This document shows positions 8,363 to 17,672 of a stretch of DNA of 64,000 nucleotides, piece after piece. Source of the DNA: Vogesella alkaliphila (GTDB lineage: Bacteria > Pseudomonadota > Gammaproteobacteria > Burkholderiales > Chromobacteriaceae); contig NZ_BMYW01000007.1 of the NCBI RefSeq assembly GCF_014652475.1, forward strand, positions 62,001 through 126,000. The letters are read 5' to 3'. Made by a program: the position numbers and the translations under genes. The notes below the pieces were generated by a model that saw only the letters and a list, made by a program, of their open reading frames with translations, was not told where the DNA came from and did no database searches. Every line of letters starts with the position of its first letter. The stretch's first letter is position 1.

Positions 8363-10144
8363 ATGAGCTTTGCCGTCCGCTATCGCCTCTGCCCGCTTGA
8401 TCCGCAGGCGCACCTGTTTGAAGTCTCGCTGACCATTCGCCAGCCCGCCGCCGCAGGACAAGTGCTGCGCCTGCCGGCGTGGATCCCCGGCAGCTACATG
8501 ATCCGCGAGTTCGCGCGCCACATCGTGGCCATCCGCGCCGAAAGCGGCAAGAAGGCGGTGGCGCTGCAGAAACTGGACAAGCACAGCTGGCAGGCGGCGC
8601 CGGTGAAGGGCGAGCTGACCGTGCATTACACCGTGTACGCCTTCGACCTGTCGGTGCGCGGCGCCTACCTGGACCCGCAGCGCGGCTTCTACAACGGCAC
8701 CAGCGTGTTCCTGCAGGCCGACGGCTTCGAGCACGAGCCGTGCGAGGTGGACATCCTGCCGCCGCCGGACAAGGCGCTGGCCAAGTGGCAGGTGGCGACC
8801 AGCCTGCCGGCGCTGGAAACGAGGAAATCCGGCTTCGGCCGCTACCGTGCGGCCAACTACGACGAACTGATCGACCACCCGGTGGAGCTGGGCGAGTTCG
8901 AGCGCATCCGCTTCAAGGCCTGCGGCGTGCCGCACGAGTTCATCGTATCCGGCAAGTACCAGGCCGACCTGAAAAGGTTGGCCGCAGACAGCAAGCGGAT
9001 CTGCGAATGGCAGATCCGCTTCTTCGGCGAGCCGGCGCCGTTCGATCGCTACGTATTCATGCTGTTCGTCGGCGGCGACATCTACGGCGGGCTGGAGCAC
9101 CGCGCCTCCACCGCGCTGGTGGCCAGCCGCGACGACCTGCCGCGCCACGGCGAGGAGGCCATCTCCGACGGCTACCTCAAGCTGCTGGGCCTGATCAGCC
9201 ACGAGTACTTCCACAGCTGGAACGTGAAGCGCATGAAGCCGGCGGCGTTCACCCCCTATGACCTGAACCGCGAAGGCCACACCACGCTGCTGTGGGCGTT
9301 CGAGGGCATCACCTCCTACTACGACGACCTCGCGCTGCTGCGCTGCGGCCTGATCGACGACAAGCGCTACCTCGGCCTCTTGGCCAAGACCATCAGCGGC
9401 GTGCTGCGCGGCAACGGCCGCACCAGGCAGACGCTGGCCGACTCCAGTTTCGACGCGTGGACCAAGTACTACCGTCAGGACGAGAACAGCCCCAACAGCA
9501 TCGTCAGCTACTACACCAAGGGCGCGCTGGCGGCGCTGGCGCTGGACCTGCACATCCGCCGCGAAACCGGCGGTGCCAAGAGCCTGGACACGGTGATGCG
9601 GGTGCTGTGGCAGAAGTGGCTGGCCGACGGTCAGGGCCTGGCGGAAGACGAATGGGAGCGCGTGGCCGAAGAGGCGACCGGCCTCAAGCTCGGCCGGTTC
9701 TTCGACATGGCGATCCGTTCCACCGCCGATTTGCCGCTGGCGGAACTCCTCGCCACGCAGGGGGTTCAGATGCAGATGGTGGCGGCCGACGGCCCGGCCG
9801 ACAGCGGCAGCGTGGTCGACGAATTCCGCGCCGCGCCGTTGCGGCCAACCCTGGGCGTGAAGAGCGCGCCCGACGCCCTCGGCGTGCGCCTTGTAAGCGT
9901 GCTGGATGGCGGCGCGGCGCAGGCGGCCGGGCTGGCCGGCGGCGATATCGTCATCGCCGTCAACGGACTGAAGGTAGGCGACCTGGACAAGGCGATCGGC
10001 CGCTGCCGCATCGGCGACACGGTGAAGATCCACGCCTTCCGCCGCGACGAACTGGACACTTACAAGGTAACGCTGGCCGCCACCGCCGCCGATACCTGCC
10101 GCCTGCGCCCGGGGGACAACGGCGCCGGCTGGCCGACGCACTAA
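8363..10144 (+). CDS. M61 family metallopeptidase with C-terminal PDZ domain
   Basis: The 593-residue protein belongs to the M61 glycyl-aminopeptidase family. The N-terminal beta domain ([18 protein letters not shown]) and the thermolysin-like catalytic domain are recognisable. The zinc motif is HEYFHSWN (His280, Glu281, His284) and the third ligand is expected in [14 protein letters not shown]. The last 100 residues ([30 protein letters not shown]) are a PDZ domain, as usual in the family. No signal peptide is visible, so it should act in the cytoplasm, removing N-terminal Gly or Ala. Two repeat copies are built in, read as KRLAAD and PLRPTLG. It is followed 80 bp later by pepN, another aminopeptidase. 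Confidence 0.9.
   Translation: MSFAVRYRLCPLDPQAHLFEVSLTIRQPAAAGQVLRLPAWIPGSYMIREFARHIVAIRAESGKKAVALQKLDKHSWQAAPVKGELTVHYTVYAFDLSVRGAYLDPQRGFYNGTSVFLQADGFEHEPCEVDILPPPDKALAKWQVATSLPALETRKSGFGRYRAANYDELIDHPVELGEFERIRFKACGVPHEFIVSGKYQADLKRLAADSKRICEWQIRFFGEPAPFDRYVFMLFVGGDIYGGLEHRASTALVASRDDLPRHGEEAISDGYLKLLGLISHEYFHSWNVKRMKPAAFTPYDLNREGHTTLLWAFEGITSYYDDLALLRCGLIDDKRYLGLLAKTISGVLRGNGRTRQTLADSSFDAWTKYYRQDENSPNSIVSYYTKGALAALALDLHIRRETGGAKSLDTVMRVLWQKWLADGQGLAEDEWERVAEEATGLKLGRFFDMAIRSTADLPLAELLATQGVQMQMVAADGPADSGSVVDEFRAAPLRPTLGVKSAPDALGVRLVSVLDGGAAQAAGLAGGDIVIAVNGLKVGDLDKAIGRCRIGDTVKIHAFRRDELDTYKVTLAATAADTCRLRPGDNGAGWPTH
8974..8986 (-). repeat. Copy of the repeat (coding)
   Basis: AAGGTTGGCCGCA on the plus strand within the M61 peptidase gene, read as RLAA. 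Confidence 0.8.
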
Positions 10145-10223
10145 CCGGGGACGCTTACGCGTAAACAACAAGGAGGGCGGGCAGCGCGCTGACCCGCTCC
10201 GTACCCTACACAGGAAACATGGC

Positions 10224-12857
10224 ATGAGCCAACAAGCCCAAATCAAGTACCGGCAGGACTATCAAGTGCCGTCCTATCTGGTGGACAAGGTCGACCTGAC
10301 CTTCGACATCCTAGACGATCACCTGGTGCGCGTGCGTTCGCGCCTGATCATGCACCGCAATCCGGCGGCCAGCGCGGCCAACGTGCTGCAGCTGGACGGC
10401 TCGGCCACGCTGCTGTCGCTGCAGCTGGACGGCGAAGTGCTGGCCGCCGACGCCTACAGCCTGCGCGAGGACGGCCTCAGCATCGCCAACGTGCCGGACA
10501 GCTTCATCCTCGACGTGGAGACCGAGATCGACCCGCAGGCCAACAGCAGCCTGATGGGGCTGTACGCCTCCGGCGGCAGCAACCTGTATACCCAGTGCGA
10601 GCCGGAAGGCTTCCGCAAGATCACCTACTACCCGGACCGTCCGGACGTGATGGCCAAGTTCACCACCACCATCATCGCCGACCGCCAGAAGTACCCGGTG
10701 CTGCTGTCCAACGGCAACAAGGTGGGCGAGGGCATGGCCGACAAGAAGCGGCACTGGGTGAAGTGGGTGGATCCGTACAAGAAGCCGTCCTACCTGTTCG
10801 CGCTGGTGGCGGGCAAGCTGTCGGCGCTGAAGGACTACTACATCACCGCCAGCGGCCGCCGCGTGGCGCTGGAAATCTGGACCGTGCCGGCCGACCAGGA
10901 CAAGGTCGAGTTCGCGATGGGCGCGGTCAAGCGCTCGATGCAGTGGGACGAGGAGCGCTTCGGCCTGGAGTACGACCTCGACATCTACATGATCGTCGCC
11001 GTCGGCGACTTCAACATGGGCGCGATGGAGAACAAGGGCCTCAACATCTTCAATACCTCGGCGGTGCTGGCGCGGCAGGACACCGCCACCGACGCCGACT
11101 TCGAGCGCGTGGAAGCCATCATCGGCCACGAGTACTTCCACAACTGGACCGGCAACCGCGTCACCTGCCGCGACTGGTTCCAGCTGTCGCTGAAGGAAGG
11201 CCTGACCGTGTTCCGCGACCAGGAATTCAGCGCCGACCTGCACAGTCGCGCGGTGCAGCGCATCCAGGACGTGAAGAACCTGCGCCAGCTGCAGTTCCCG
11301 GAGGACGCCGGCCCGACCGCGCACCCGATCCGCCCGGACAGCTACATCGAGATGAACAACTTCTACACCATGACGGTGTACGAGAAGGGGGCCGAAGTGG
11401 TGCGCATGTACCATACCCTGCTCGGCGAAGAAGGCTTCCAGAAGGGCATGCAGCTGTACTTCCGCCGCCACGACGGCCAGGCGGTGACCTGCGACGACTT
11501 CCGCGCCGCGATGGCCGACGCCAATGGCGTGGATCTCACCCAGTTCGCGCTGTGGTACAGCCAGGCCGGCACCCCGCAGCTGACGGTGCGCGGCGACTAC
11601 GATCCGGTCGCGCTCAGCTACACCCTGCAGCTGACGCAGCACTGCCCGGCGACGCCGGGGCAGGGCGACAAGCAGCCGTTCCACATTCCGCTGGCGCTGG
11701 GCCTGGTTGGCCGCGACGGCCAGGACCTGCCGCTGCAACTGCAGGGCGAGGCCGAGGCGGGCGCCACCACCCGCGTGCTGGACGTGCGTGCCGCCGAGCA
11801 GCGTTTCACCTTCGTCAACGTTGCCCAGCAGCCGGTGCCGTCGCTGCTGCGCGGCTTCTCGGCGCCGGTGAAGCTGGTGTTCGACTGGCGCGACGACGAG
11901 CTGGCCTTCCTGATGGCCAACGACAGCGACCCGTTCGCGCGCTGGGAGGCCGGCCAGGCCTACGCCGAGCGCCTGCTTCGTCAGCTGATCGCCGACCACG
12001 CCGCCGGCCGCCCGCTGCAGCTGGCCGAGGGCTTCGTCGAGGCCTTCCGCGCGGTGCTGCGCGACCACGAGGCCGACGCCGCGTTCAAGGCGCTGATGCT
12101 GACGCTGCCGTCGGAAGCCGAGATCCTGGAAATGGTCGACGTCGCCGATCCGGCGCGCATCCATCAGGTGCGCGAATTCGTGCTGGCCTCGCTGGCGCAG
12201 GCGCTGCGCGGCGAATGGCACGAGGCCTTCGACATCAACCAGTGCGGCGCCTACCAGCCGGAGGATGCCGGCCGCCGCGCGCTGAAGAACCTGGCGCTGG
12301 CGATGCTGACGCGGCTGGCCGACGCCTGGCCGGAGGAAGCGGCCGGCGAGCAGTGCCTGAACGCCGACAACATGAGCGACCAGATGGGCGCGCTGCTGGC
12401 GTTGCGCGACCGCGACGGCGACGTCCGCACCGACTGCTATCTCGCCTTTGCCGAACGCTGGCAGGACAACGCGCTGGTGATGGACAAGTACTTCAGCCTG
12501 GTGGCCAGCAGCCAGCTGCCGTGCACGCTGGATCACGTGAAAGCCGCGATGTCGAATCCGGCGTTCACCCTGCGCAACCCGAACAAGGCGCGTGCGCTGC
12601 TGGGCAGCTTCGGCCGCAACATGCTGCACTTCCATGCCGCCGACGGCTCCGGCTACCGCTTTCTCGCCGAGCAGATCATGGTGCTGGACGACATCAACCC
12701 GCAGGTGGCCAGCCGCCTGGTGGCGGCCTTCAACCGCCGCCGCAAGCTGGAGCCGCAACGCCAGCAGCTGATGACCGCCGCCCTGCAGCAGATCCTGGCC
12801 AAGCCGGGGCTGTCGAACGACGTGTTCGAGATTGTGTCGAAAAACCTGACGGCATAA
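10224..12857 (+). CDS. pepN: Aminopeptidase N (M1 family)
   Basis: PepN is the broad-specificity cytoplasmic zinc aminopeptidase that finishes peptide breakdown. The 877-residue length matches bacterial PepN (about 870). The exopeptidase motif GAMEN is at 266-270 and the zinc motif [17 protein letters not shown] starts at His302, with the third ligand Glu in [14 protein letters not shown]. The start at 10224 follows ACAGGAAAC; an ATG eight bases upstream (ATGGCATGA) opens a two-codon ORF and is not the start. A strong terminator follows. It may be cotranscribed with the M61 peptidase. Confidence 0.96.
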   Translation: MSQQAQIKYRQDYQVPSYLVDKVDLTFDILDDHLVRVRSRLIMHRNPAASAANVLQLDGSATLLSLQLDGEVLAADAYSLREDGLSIANVPDSFILDVETEIDPQANSSLMGLYASGGSNLYTQCEPEGFRKITYYPDRPDVMAKFTTTIIADRQKYPVLLSNGNKVGEGMADKKRHWVKWVDPYKKPSYLFALVAGKLSALKDYYITASGRRVALEIWTVPADQDKVEFAMGAVKRSMQWDEERFGLEYDLDIYMIVAVGDFNMGAMENKGLNIFNTSAVLARQDTATDADFERVEAIIGHEYFHNWTGNRVTCRDWFQLSLKEGLTVFRDQEFSADLHSRAVQRIQDVKNLRQLQFPEDAGPTAHPIRPDSYIEMNNFYTMTVYEKGAEVVRMYHTLLGEEGFQKGMQLYFRRHDGQAVTCDDFRAAMADANGVDLTQFALWYSQAGTPQLTVRGDYDPVALSYTLQLTQHCPATPGQGDKQPFHIPLALGLVGRDGQDLPLQLQGEAEAGATTRVLDVRAAEQRFTFVNVAQQPVPSLLRGFSAPVKLVFDWRDDELAFLMANDSDPFARWEAGQAYAERLLRQLIADHAAGRPLQLAEGFVEAFRAVLRDHEADAAFKALMLTLPSEAEILEMVDVADPARIHQVREFVLASLAQALRGEWHEAFDINQCGAYQPEDAGRRALKNLALAMLTRLADAWPEEAAGEQCLNADNMSDQMGALLALRDRDGDVRTDCYLAFAERWQDNALVMDKYFSLVASSQLPCTLDHVKAAMSNPAFTLRNPNKARALLGSFGRNMLHFHAADGSGYRFLAEQIMVLDDINPQVASRLVAAFNRRRKLEPQRQQLMTAALQQILAKPGLSNDVFEIVSKNLTA

Positions 12858-12878
12858 AGGGTACAATGCTGTCCTGAC

Positions 12879-12906
12879 ACGGGCCGGATGCTTCCGGCCC
12901 GTTTTT
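12879..12906 (+). terminator. Intrinsic terminator of pepN
   Basis: A 10-bp perfect stem ACGGGCCGGA/TCCGGCCCGT with loop TGCT is followed by TTTTCTTTT, 22 bp after the pepN stop. Confidence 0.92.
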
Positions 12907-12920
12907 CTTTTCCTGTTTCC

Positions 12921-12934
12921 TTGCGGCCAACCTT
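12921..12934 (+). repeat. Copy of the repeat in the leader of the EamA transporter gene
   Basis: TTGCGGCCAACCTT lies between the pepN terminator and the next ATG, exactly where a ribosome-binding site would be expected. Confidence 0.9.
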
Positions 12935-12941
12935 ATCCATC

Positions 12942-13832
12942 ATGTCTGCTGTTTCCGACCGTACGACCAGTGTGCTGATGCTGCTGGCGCTGTGGTTCGC
13001 CTGGGGTACCAACTGGGTGGTCACCAAGCTCGGCCTGGCCTACGCCAGCGCCTTCCAGCTCGGCCTCGGCCGTACCGTGCTCGCCATCGTCACGCTGGCG
13101 CTGATCATGCGCGCCACCGGGCGTCGTTTCACGCCGACGCCGTTGCGGCCAACCTTCTGGCTGGGGCTGACGCAGACCGCCGGCTTCGTGGTGTTCACCA
13201 ATCTGGCGCTGGTGGCCGGCGGCGCCGGCAAGGTGTCGGTGCTGTGCTACACCATGCCGTTCTGGACCTTGCTGCTGGCGCGGCTGCTGTTGCACGAAAA
13301 GCTGGCGCCGCTGCAGTGGCTGGGCGTGGCGCTGGCGCTGGTCGGGCTGCTGGCGATCCTCGAACCGTGGGATCTCGGCGGCAACTGGCTGTCGGATGCG
13401 CTGGCGATCAGCGGCGGCCTGGTGTGGGCCAGCTCGGCGATCATCGCCAAGAAGCTGCGCGCGCAGCACCAGGTCGATACCCTGGCGCTGACCTTCTGGC
13501 AGATGGTGTGGGGCACGCTGGTGCTGGCGCTGCTGCTGCCGCTGTTCCCCGGCAAGGATATCCAGTGGGGCTGGCCGCTGCTGGGCGTGTTGCTGTTCTC
13601 CGGCGTGCTCGCCGGCGGTCTGGGCTGGCTGGTGTGGATGCTGCTGCTGTCCCGGCTGTCGGCCGGCATGGCCGGGATGAGCATCCTGGCGATACCGGCG
13701 GTGGCGGTGCTGATGGCGTGGCTGCTGCTGGCCGAGGTGCCCAGCCAGGCCGAGGCGCTGGGCATGCTGCTGATCGCCGCCGCGCTGGTCCTGATCTCGC
13801 TGTCCGCGCTGCGGCGCGAGTGGCGGCGCTAG
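12942..13832 (+). CDS. EamA/DMT-family inner-membrane transporter
   Basis: The 296-residue product has about ten hydrophobic helices in two EamA repeats, typical of the drug/metabolite transporter superfamily. WFAWGTNWVVTKLGL in helix 1 and the second-repeat equivalent (GGLVWASSAIIAKKL) mark the repeats. Substrates of this family range from amino acids to nucleotides and cannot be told here. The chosen ATG at 12942 has no Shine-Dalgarno sequence; the repeat unit at 12921-12934 fills the space. An in-frame ATG at 12888 lies inside the pepN terminator and is unlikely. A second repeat copy is coding (PLRPTFW). The gene converges with arsA, and no terminator is seen in the 27-bp gap. Confidence 0.85.
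   Translation: MSAVSDRTTSVLMLLALWFAWGTNWVVTKLGLAYASAFQLGLGRTVLAIVTLALIMRATGRRFTPTPLRPTFWLGLTQTAGFVVFTNLALVAGGAGKVSVLCYTMPFWTLLLARLLLHEKLAPLQWLGVALALVGLLAILEPWDLGGNWLSDALAISGGLVWASSAIIAKKLRAQHQVDTLALTFWQMVWGTLVLALLLPLFPGKDIQWGWPLLGVLLFSGVLAGGLGWLVWMLLLSRLSAGMAGMSILAIPAVAVLMAWLLLAEVPSQAEALGMLLIAAALVLISLSALRREWRR
13143..13156 (+). repeat. Copy of the repeat (coding)
   Basis: TTGCGGCCAACCTT inside the EamA transporter gene, read as LRPTF. Confidence 0.8.
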
Positions 13833-13859
13833 CGGCCGGGACGCAGGGCGTTGCCGTGG

Positions 13860-15632
13860 TCAGCGCGCCTCGTCGGCAGGGGTGGCCAGTTGCAGCAGTC
13901 GCTCGACGCCGATCGGCTCCTGCTTCAGCAACGGCACCACGGCATAGCGTGTGGCATGGTGCGTGGCCACGGCATCGATTTCCTTCAGCTCGTTTTGCGC
14001 GCGCTGACGCAGCAAGGCGGCACTGGGCCGACTGGCGGCCACACTGTTGTTGATCACCCACGCCCAGGGTTCGATGCCGGCGCGACGCAAGTCCTGCTGC
14101 AGGTTGGCCGCTTCCAGTACCGGGGTCGTTTCGGCCAGGGTGGCGATCAGGACCTTGGTCTGTTTGGGGTCCTGCAGCTGCATCATCGGCGTGGTGAAGT
14201 GCAGGCCCTTGCTTCCCATCTGCCGGGACACCTCGCGGTGATAGGCACCGGTGGCATCCAGTAACAGCAGGGTGTGACCGGTGGGCGCGGTATCCATCAC
14301 CACGAACTTCTTGCCGGCTTCGCGGATGATGCGCGAGAAGGCCTGGAACACGGCGATCTCTTCGGTGCACGGCGAACGCAGATCTTCTTCCAGCAGCGCC
14401 CGGCCTGCGGCATCCAGCCTGGCGCCCTTGCTGGCCATCACTTCCTGGCGATAGCGCTCGGTTTCGTCATGCGGGTCGATACGGCTGACCGCCAGATTGG
14501 GCAACGAACCTTCCAGTGTTTCCGCCAGGTGTGCGGCGGGGTCCGAGGTGGTCAGATGGACAGGCAGGCCACGATGCGCCAGCTCGACAGCGACGGCTGC
14601 GGCCAGCGTGGTCTTGCCGACGCCGCCTTTGCCCATCAGCATCACCAGCCCGTGACCGTCAGCAGCGATGTCGTCCACCAGGGCAGACAGGCTGGGCGCA
14701 TTCAACAGGACGGCGGGCGGGAGCGTGACCCGTTCCGTCGCCGGGGTGTCGTCCACCAGCAATAGCCGCAAGGCATCCAGCCCGACCAGGTTGAATGGCT
14801 TGAGGGCCACGTAATCGATAGGCAGGGATTGCAGCACCGCCGGCATGGCCGCCAGAGCCAGTTGCTCGCGCCGGGCAATGGCGGCCGCCAGTTCATCCTG
14901 TTCGATCGCCGACTGCGGCAGCTGGCCGTTGATGATCAGGTACTGTTGCGACAGGCCAATCGCCGCCAGCTCCTCGTGTGTCCGCGCCACTTCGCGCAGC
15001 GTGGCCCGCTGCGCACGGGCAACCAGTACCAGCCGGCTGCGCAGCGGGTCGGCCAGCGCATCCACCGCCGCCTTGTACTGCTGCCGCTGTTTTTCCAGGC
15101 CGGCGAGTGGGCCCAGGCAGGAGGCGTCGCCTTTCCCCGCTTCCAGGAAGCCACTCCATGCTCCCGGCAATTGCAGCAGGCGGATGGTGTGGCCGGTGGG
15201 GGCGGTGTCGAAGATGATGTGGTCAAAGCCTGCCGTCAGTGGTGATTCGATCAACAGGGCGGTGAACTCGTCAAACGCGGCGATCTCGGTGGTGCAGGCT
15301 CCGGACAGTTGCTCCTCGATGCCCTTGACCACCGCTTCCGGCAGCACCCCCCGCACCGGACCGACGATGCGGTCGCGGTAGGCCTGCGCCGCGCCTTGCG
15401 GGTCGATCTCCAGTGCCGACAGCTTGGGCACCGCCGGTATCGCGGTGATGTGGTTGCCGATGGCGATGCCGAACACCTGGCCCACGTTGGAGGCAGGGTC
15501 GGTGCTGACCAGCAGCACCTGCTTACCGTCTGCGGCCAACTGTACGGCCGTCGCGCAGGCAATCGAGGTCTTGCCGACCCCGCCCTTGCCGGTAAAGAAC
15601 AGGAAACGTGGCGGTTGATCGAGGAAGCGCAT
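13860..15632 (-). CDS. arsA: Arsenical pump-driving ATPase ArsA
   Basis: ArsA is the cytoplasmic ATPase that binds arsenite or antimonite and energises an ArsB membrane pump. The 590-residue length and two homologous halves are complete. Each half has a P-loop, GKGGVGKTS at 15-23 and GKGGVGKTT near 331, and each has a DTAPTGHT signature. The three metalloid-binding Cys regions known from E. coli ArsA (CTTEIAAF, ASCLGP, SPCTEE) are all conserved. The start at 15632 is preceded by GGGAGG and matches the family N-terminus. It lies 14 bp after arsD and is the last gene of the operon. No arsB or acr3 pump gene is adjacent. A core copy of the repeat is read as AANLQQ. Confidence 0.95.
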   Translation of the reverse strand: MRFLDQPPRFLFFTGKGGVGKTSIACATAVQLAADGKQVLLVSTDPASNVGQVFGIAIGNHITAIPAVPKLSALEIDPQGAAQAYRDRIVGPVRGVLPEAVVKGIEEQLSGACTTEIAAFDEFTALLIESPLTAGFDHIIFDTAPTGHTIRLLQLPGAWSGFLEAGKGDASCLGPLAGLEKQRQQYKAAVDALADPLRSRLVLVARAQRATLREVARTHEELAAIGLSQQYLIINGQLPQSAIEQDELAAAIARREQLALAAMPAVLQSLPIDYVALKPFNLVGLDALRLLLVDDTPATERVTLPPAVLLNAPSLSALVDDIAADGHGLVMLMGKGGVGKTTLAAAVAVELAHRGLPVHLTTSDPAAHLAETLEGSLPNLAVSRIDPHDETERYRQEVMASKGARLDAAGRALLEEDLRSPCTEEIAVFQAFSRIIREAGKKFVVMDTAPTGHTLLLLDATGAYHREVSRQMGSKGLHFTTPMMQLQDPKQTKVLIATLAETTPVLEAANLQQDLRRAGIEPWAWVINNSVAASRPSAALLRQRAQNELKEIDAVATHHATRYAVVPLLKQEPIGVERLLQLATPADEAR

Positions 15633-15646
15633 GAGGAGCCTCCCGC

Positions 15647-16006
15647 TTAGCAGCAGCGGCTGCCGGAGCAGCAACTGCCGGTTGACTGCGAGGCAGCGAT
15701 CTCGACGATGCCGGCCCAGCGTGCCAGCTCCTTGCGGGTCGGGTAACGGCCCGCCATGGCCACTTCGCCGTCTACCAGTACCAGCGGCAAGCCCTCCTGG
15801 CCGGAGCGCTCCAGAAAGCCTTTCACTTGGGCATTGTCGGCAAAGGCCAGCGGCTGCTGCGCCAGGTTGAAGCGCTCGATCTGTGCACCGTTCTGCTTGG
15901 CCCAGTCCACGTCGGCGGAAAAATTCACCAGTGCCTGGTCAACGTCCACGCCACAGACACCCGTGCTGCAGCACAGCGCCGGATCAAAAATCTGGATGGT
16001 TTTCAT
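15647..16006 (-). CDS. arsD: Arsenite metallochaperone ArsD
   Basis: ArsD carries arsenite to ArsA and can act as a weak repressor. The 119-residue protein has the conserved Cys12-Cys13-Cys18 site (CCSTGVC), the ERFNLAQQP and AGRYPTR blocks and a C-terminal CCSGSRCC pair of vicinal Cys. All closely follow my recollection of plasmid R773 ArsD. The start at 16006 has AAAGGA upstream; an in-frame start at 16033 adds nine residues unlike the family. It is 32 bp downstream of the phosphatase-like gene and directly upstream of arsA. Confidence 0.95.
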   Translation of the reverse strand: MKTIQIFDPALCCSTGVCGVDVDQALVNFSADVDWAKQNGAQIERFNLAQQPLAFADNAQVKGFLERSGQEGLPLVLVDGEVAMAGRYPTRKELARWAGIVEIAASQSTGSCCSGSRCC

Positions 16007-16038
16007 GGCAATCCTTTCTCTTTTCACGGGCAAGCCGA

Positions 16039-16476
16039 TCAGGCTTGCGGATACAGCTGCTGCAATGCCGCGCGCTGCGCAGGTTTCATGCTAATGACCG
16101 GACGAATCGCCTTCGCCCTGGCCTCGGCCTCATCCAGGGTCTGGCACAGGCCCAGCTCCAGCAGCACGCCAACGGCGACGGTGCCGGTGCGGCCCTTGCC
16201 GCCGCCACAGTGGAAACCCACCTTCCGACCCGCACGATAGGCGGCCACCACCGCGTCGATGGCGGCCTTGAACAGGGCTACCTGATCCTGGGCGGGATCA
16301 TCGCCCAGGGGGATCTTGGTCCAGGTCACGTTGGCCGCGGCGCAGCCGGTGGATTCTTCGCGCAGGTCCACAATCACTTGCACGCCATCCTGCTCCACCA
16401 TGGCGGCAACGTCGCCCGCCCCGCCCAGGTAGACACGACCGCTAATCAGCTGGTGGTAACTTTTGTCTGTATTCAT
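16039..16476 (-). CDS. Small protein tyrosine/dual-specificity phosphatase-like protein in ars operon
   Basis: The 145-residue protein contains the Cys-phosphatase signature HCGGGKGRTGT, with Cys90 and Arg96 in the CX5R arrangement, and an IVDLREE element earlier. It is related to dual-specificity or tyrosine phosphatases, not to the thioredoxin-dependent ArsC of the low-molecular-weight PTP fold, in which CX5R sits at the N-terminus. It lies between arsR and arsD with short gaps, so it is probably arsenic-induced. Its role is unknown. It could be an unconventional arsenate reductase or a regulatory phosphatase; both are inference. Confidence 0.75.
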   Translation of the reverse strand: MNTDKSYHQLISGRVYLGGAGDVAAMVEQDGVQVIVDLREESTGCAAANVTWTKIPLGDDPAQDQVALFKAAIDAVVAAYRAGRKVGFHCGGGKGRTGTVAVGVLLELGLCQTLDEAEARAKAIRPVISMKPAQRAALQQLYPQA

Positions 16477-16510
16477 CGAAAAAGCACGCTCATGAGGTCA
16501 ACTTTCCGTT

Positions 16511-16870
16511 TCAGTCTTGGGTAATAGGGGGGAGAATGGCTTCCGGGCAGCAGGAATCGGCACGGATCTCGGCGCACTGCTCGGGATGACCCGCACAGCA
16601 CTCTTCGGTCAGGTAGGCGATCAGCTCCAGCATCAAGGGCAGATTGGCGCGGTAACGCTGGTAACGCCCTTCCTGCGCCACCGATACCAGTCCGGCGTGC
16701 GTCATGCCCTTCAGGTGGAAGGACGCATTGTTGGGGGGCAAGTCGAGCGCACTGGCGATCTGGCCGGCCACCATGCCTTCCAGGCCGCGCTTGACGAGCA
16801 GGCGATAGATGTCCAGCCGGATGCCGGAAGACAGCGACTCGAATACTTGGGTGGCGGTTTGTTTTTCCAT
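16511..16870 (-). CDS. arsR: ArsR/SmtB-family arsenic-responsive repressor
   Basis: The 119-residue winged-helix protein should repress this operon and leave DNA on binding arsenite. The DNA-recognition region is NNASFHLKGMTHAGLV. It lacks the ELCVCDL site of the R773 type. Instead, Cys91-Cys92 and Cys99 (ECCAGHPEQC) near the C-terminus resemble the C-terminal three-Cys site known from Acidithiobacillus ferrooxidans ArsR, and a further Cys107-Cys108 pair follows. It is the first gene of arsR-phosphatase-arsD-arsA. A predicted promoter puts the transcript start at or next to the ATG, and no Shine-Dalgarno site is present. Confidence 0.92.
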   Translation of the reverse strand: MEKQTATQVFESLSSGIRLDIYRLLVKRGLEGMVAGQIASALDLPPNNASFHLKGMTHAGLVSVAQEGRYQRYRANLPLMLELIAYLTEECCAGHPEQCAEIRADSCCPEAILPPITQD

Positions 16871-16876
16871 GCATCA

Positions 16877-16904
16877 ACTATACAAGAATTATTGAAATAT
16901 ACAA
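16877..16904 (-). promoter_or_regulatory. Predicted arsR promoter with direct repeats
   Basis: On the minus strand TTGTAT (16904-16899) and TATAGT (16882-16877) are 16 bp apart in an AT-rich island. The word TTCTTGTATA occurs twice, 19 bp apart, overlapping both elements, and could be the ArsR operator. The predicted transcript start is at about 16870, the A of the arsR ATG. Confidence 0.55.
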
Positions 16905-17057
16905 GAAAGCCCCTGCCGCATGACCGGGCCGTCTGCCATCTGTTTGCTGCCGATGCGAAAAGCACTGCCGCCGGCCCCGTTGTACCGGCGCCTATCCGTA
17001 CTCCGGAGCGGGCCGCTTGCTGGGCCGCGGCGCGCCCAAAGTGGCAGGCCGCCTGGC

Positions 17058-17546
17058 CTAGCGCCGCTCCGGCAGCGGCAGGCGCGTGGTGTGCTTGATC
17101 GGCTCCAGCGCCACCGTCGATTTCACGCTGCGCACCAGTGGCAGCGTCATCAGCTTGTTCATCACGAAACGCGACAGCGACGGCAGGTCCGGCACCACGA
17201 TGCGCAGCCAGTAGTCGGCTTCGCCGGCCACCGCGTAGCACTCCAGCACTTCCGGCAGGTCGGTGATGGCGGCGGCGAATTCGCGGATGGACGCCTCGCC
17301 GTGGCGTTCTAGACTGACATTAGCGAAGGCCGTTACCGACAGGTCGAGCAGGTCGGGACGCAGCGCCAGATGGTAGCCCTGGATCACGCCGCACTCCTCC
17401 AGCCGCTGGATGCGGCGGCCGATCTGCGACGGCGACAGCGCGATGTCCTGCGCCAGCTTCTGGTGGGTGGCGCGCGCGTCTTTCTGCAGCGCCTCCAGAA
17501 TCTGGTAGTCGAAACGGTCGAAGTCGATATTGCGCATTTTGTGCAT
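17058..17546 (-). CDS. Lrp/AsnC-family transcriptional regulator
   Basis: The 162-residue protein has the N-terminal helix-turn-helix of Lrp/AsnC (LDYQILEAL-type start, LSPSQIGRRIQRLEECGVI) and a C-terminal ligand-binding RAM domain. It is divergent from phhA, 126 bp away, so it probably controls phenylalanine hydroxylation, as Lrp-type genes next to phhA often do. The effector is likely an aromatic amino acid (inference). Two starts are close: 17546 (GGA four bases upstream) and 17537. Confidence 0.88.
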   Translation of the reverse strand: MHKMRNIDFDRFDYQILEALQKDARATHQKLAQDIALSPSQIGRRIQRLEECGVIQGYHLALRPDLLDLSVTAFANVSLERHGEASIREFAAAITDLPEVLECYAVAGEADYWLRIVVPDLPSLSRFVMNKLMTLPLVRSVKSTVALEPIKHTTRLPLPERR

Positions 17547-17672
17547 ATTCCGGTTTTTGGTGCGGGAAGTATGCAAATAAACCGTGCCGATGGCAAATGT
17601 TGCGGCCAAGCCGCAGCGGAGCAAGCCTACACTGCTGGCTCTGGCCTTGCTGCCGCCTACACAAGAAGATCG

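Noticed and set aside
17598-17616. TTGCGGCCAAGCCGCAG upstream of phhA as another repeat copy
   Set aside because: It shares GCGGCCAA but lacks the CCTT half. It and similar partial matches (8850, 10376, 15532, 20900, 37838, 47757) are expected in GC-rich DNA and were not counted.
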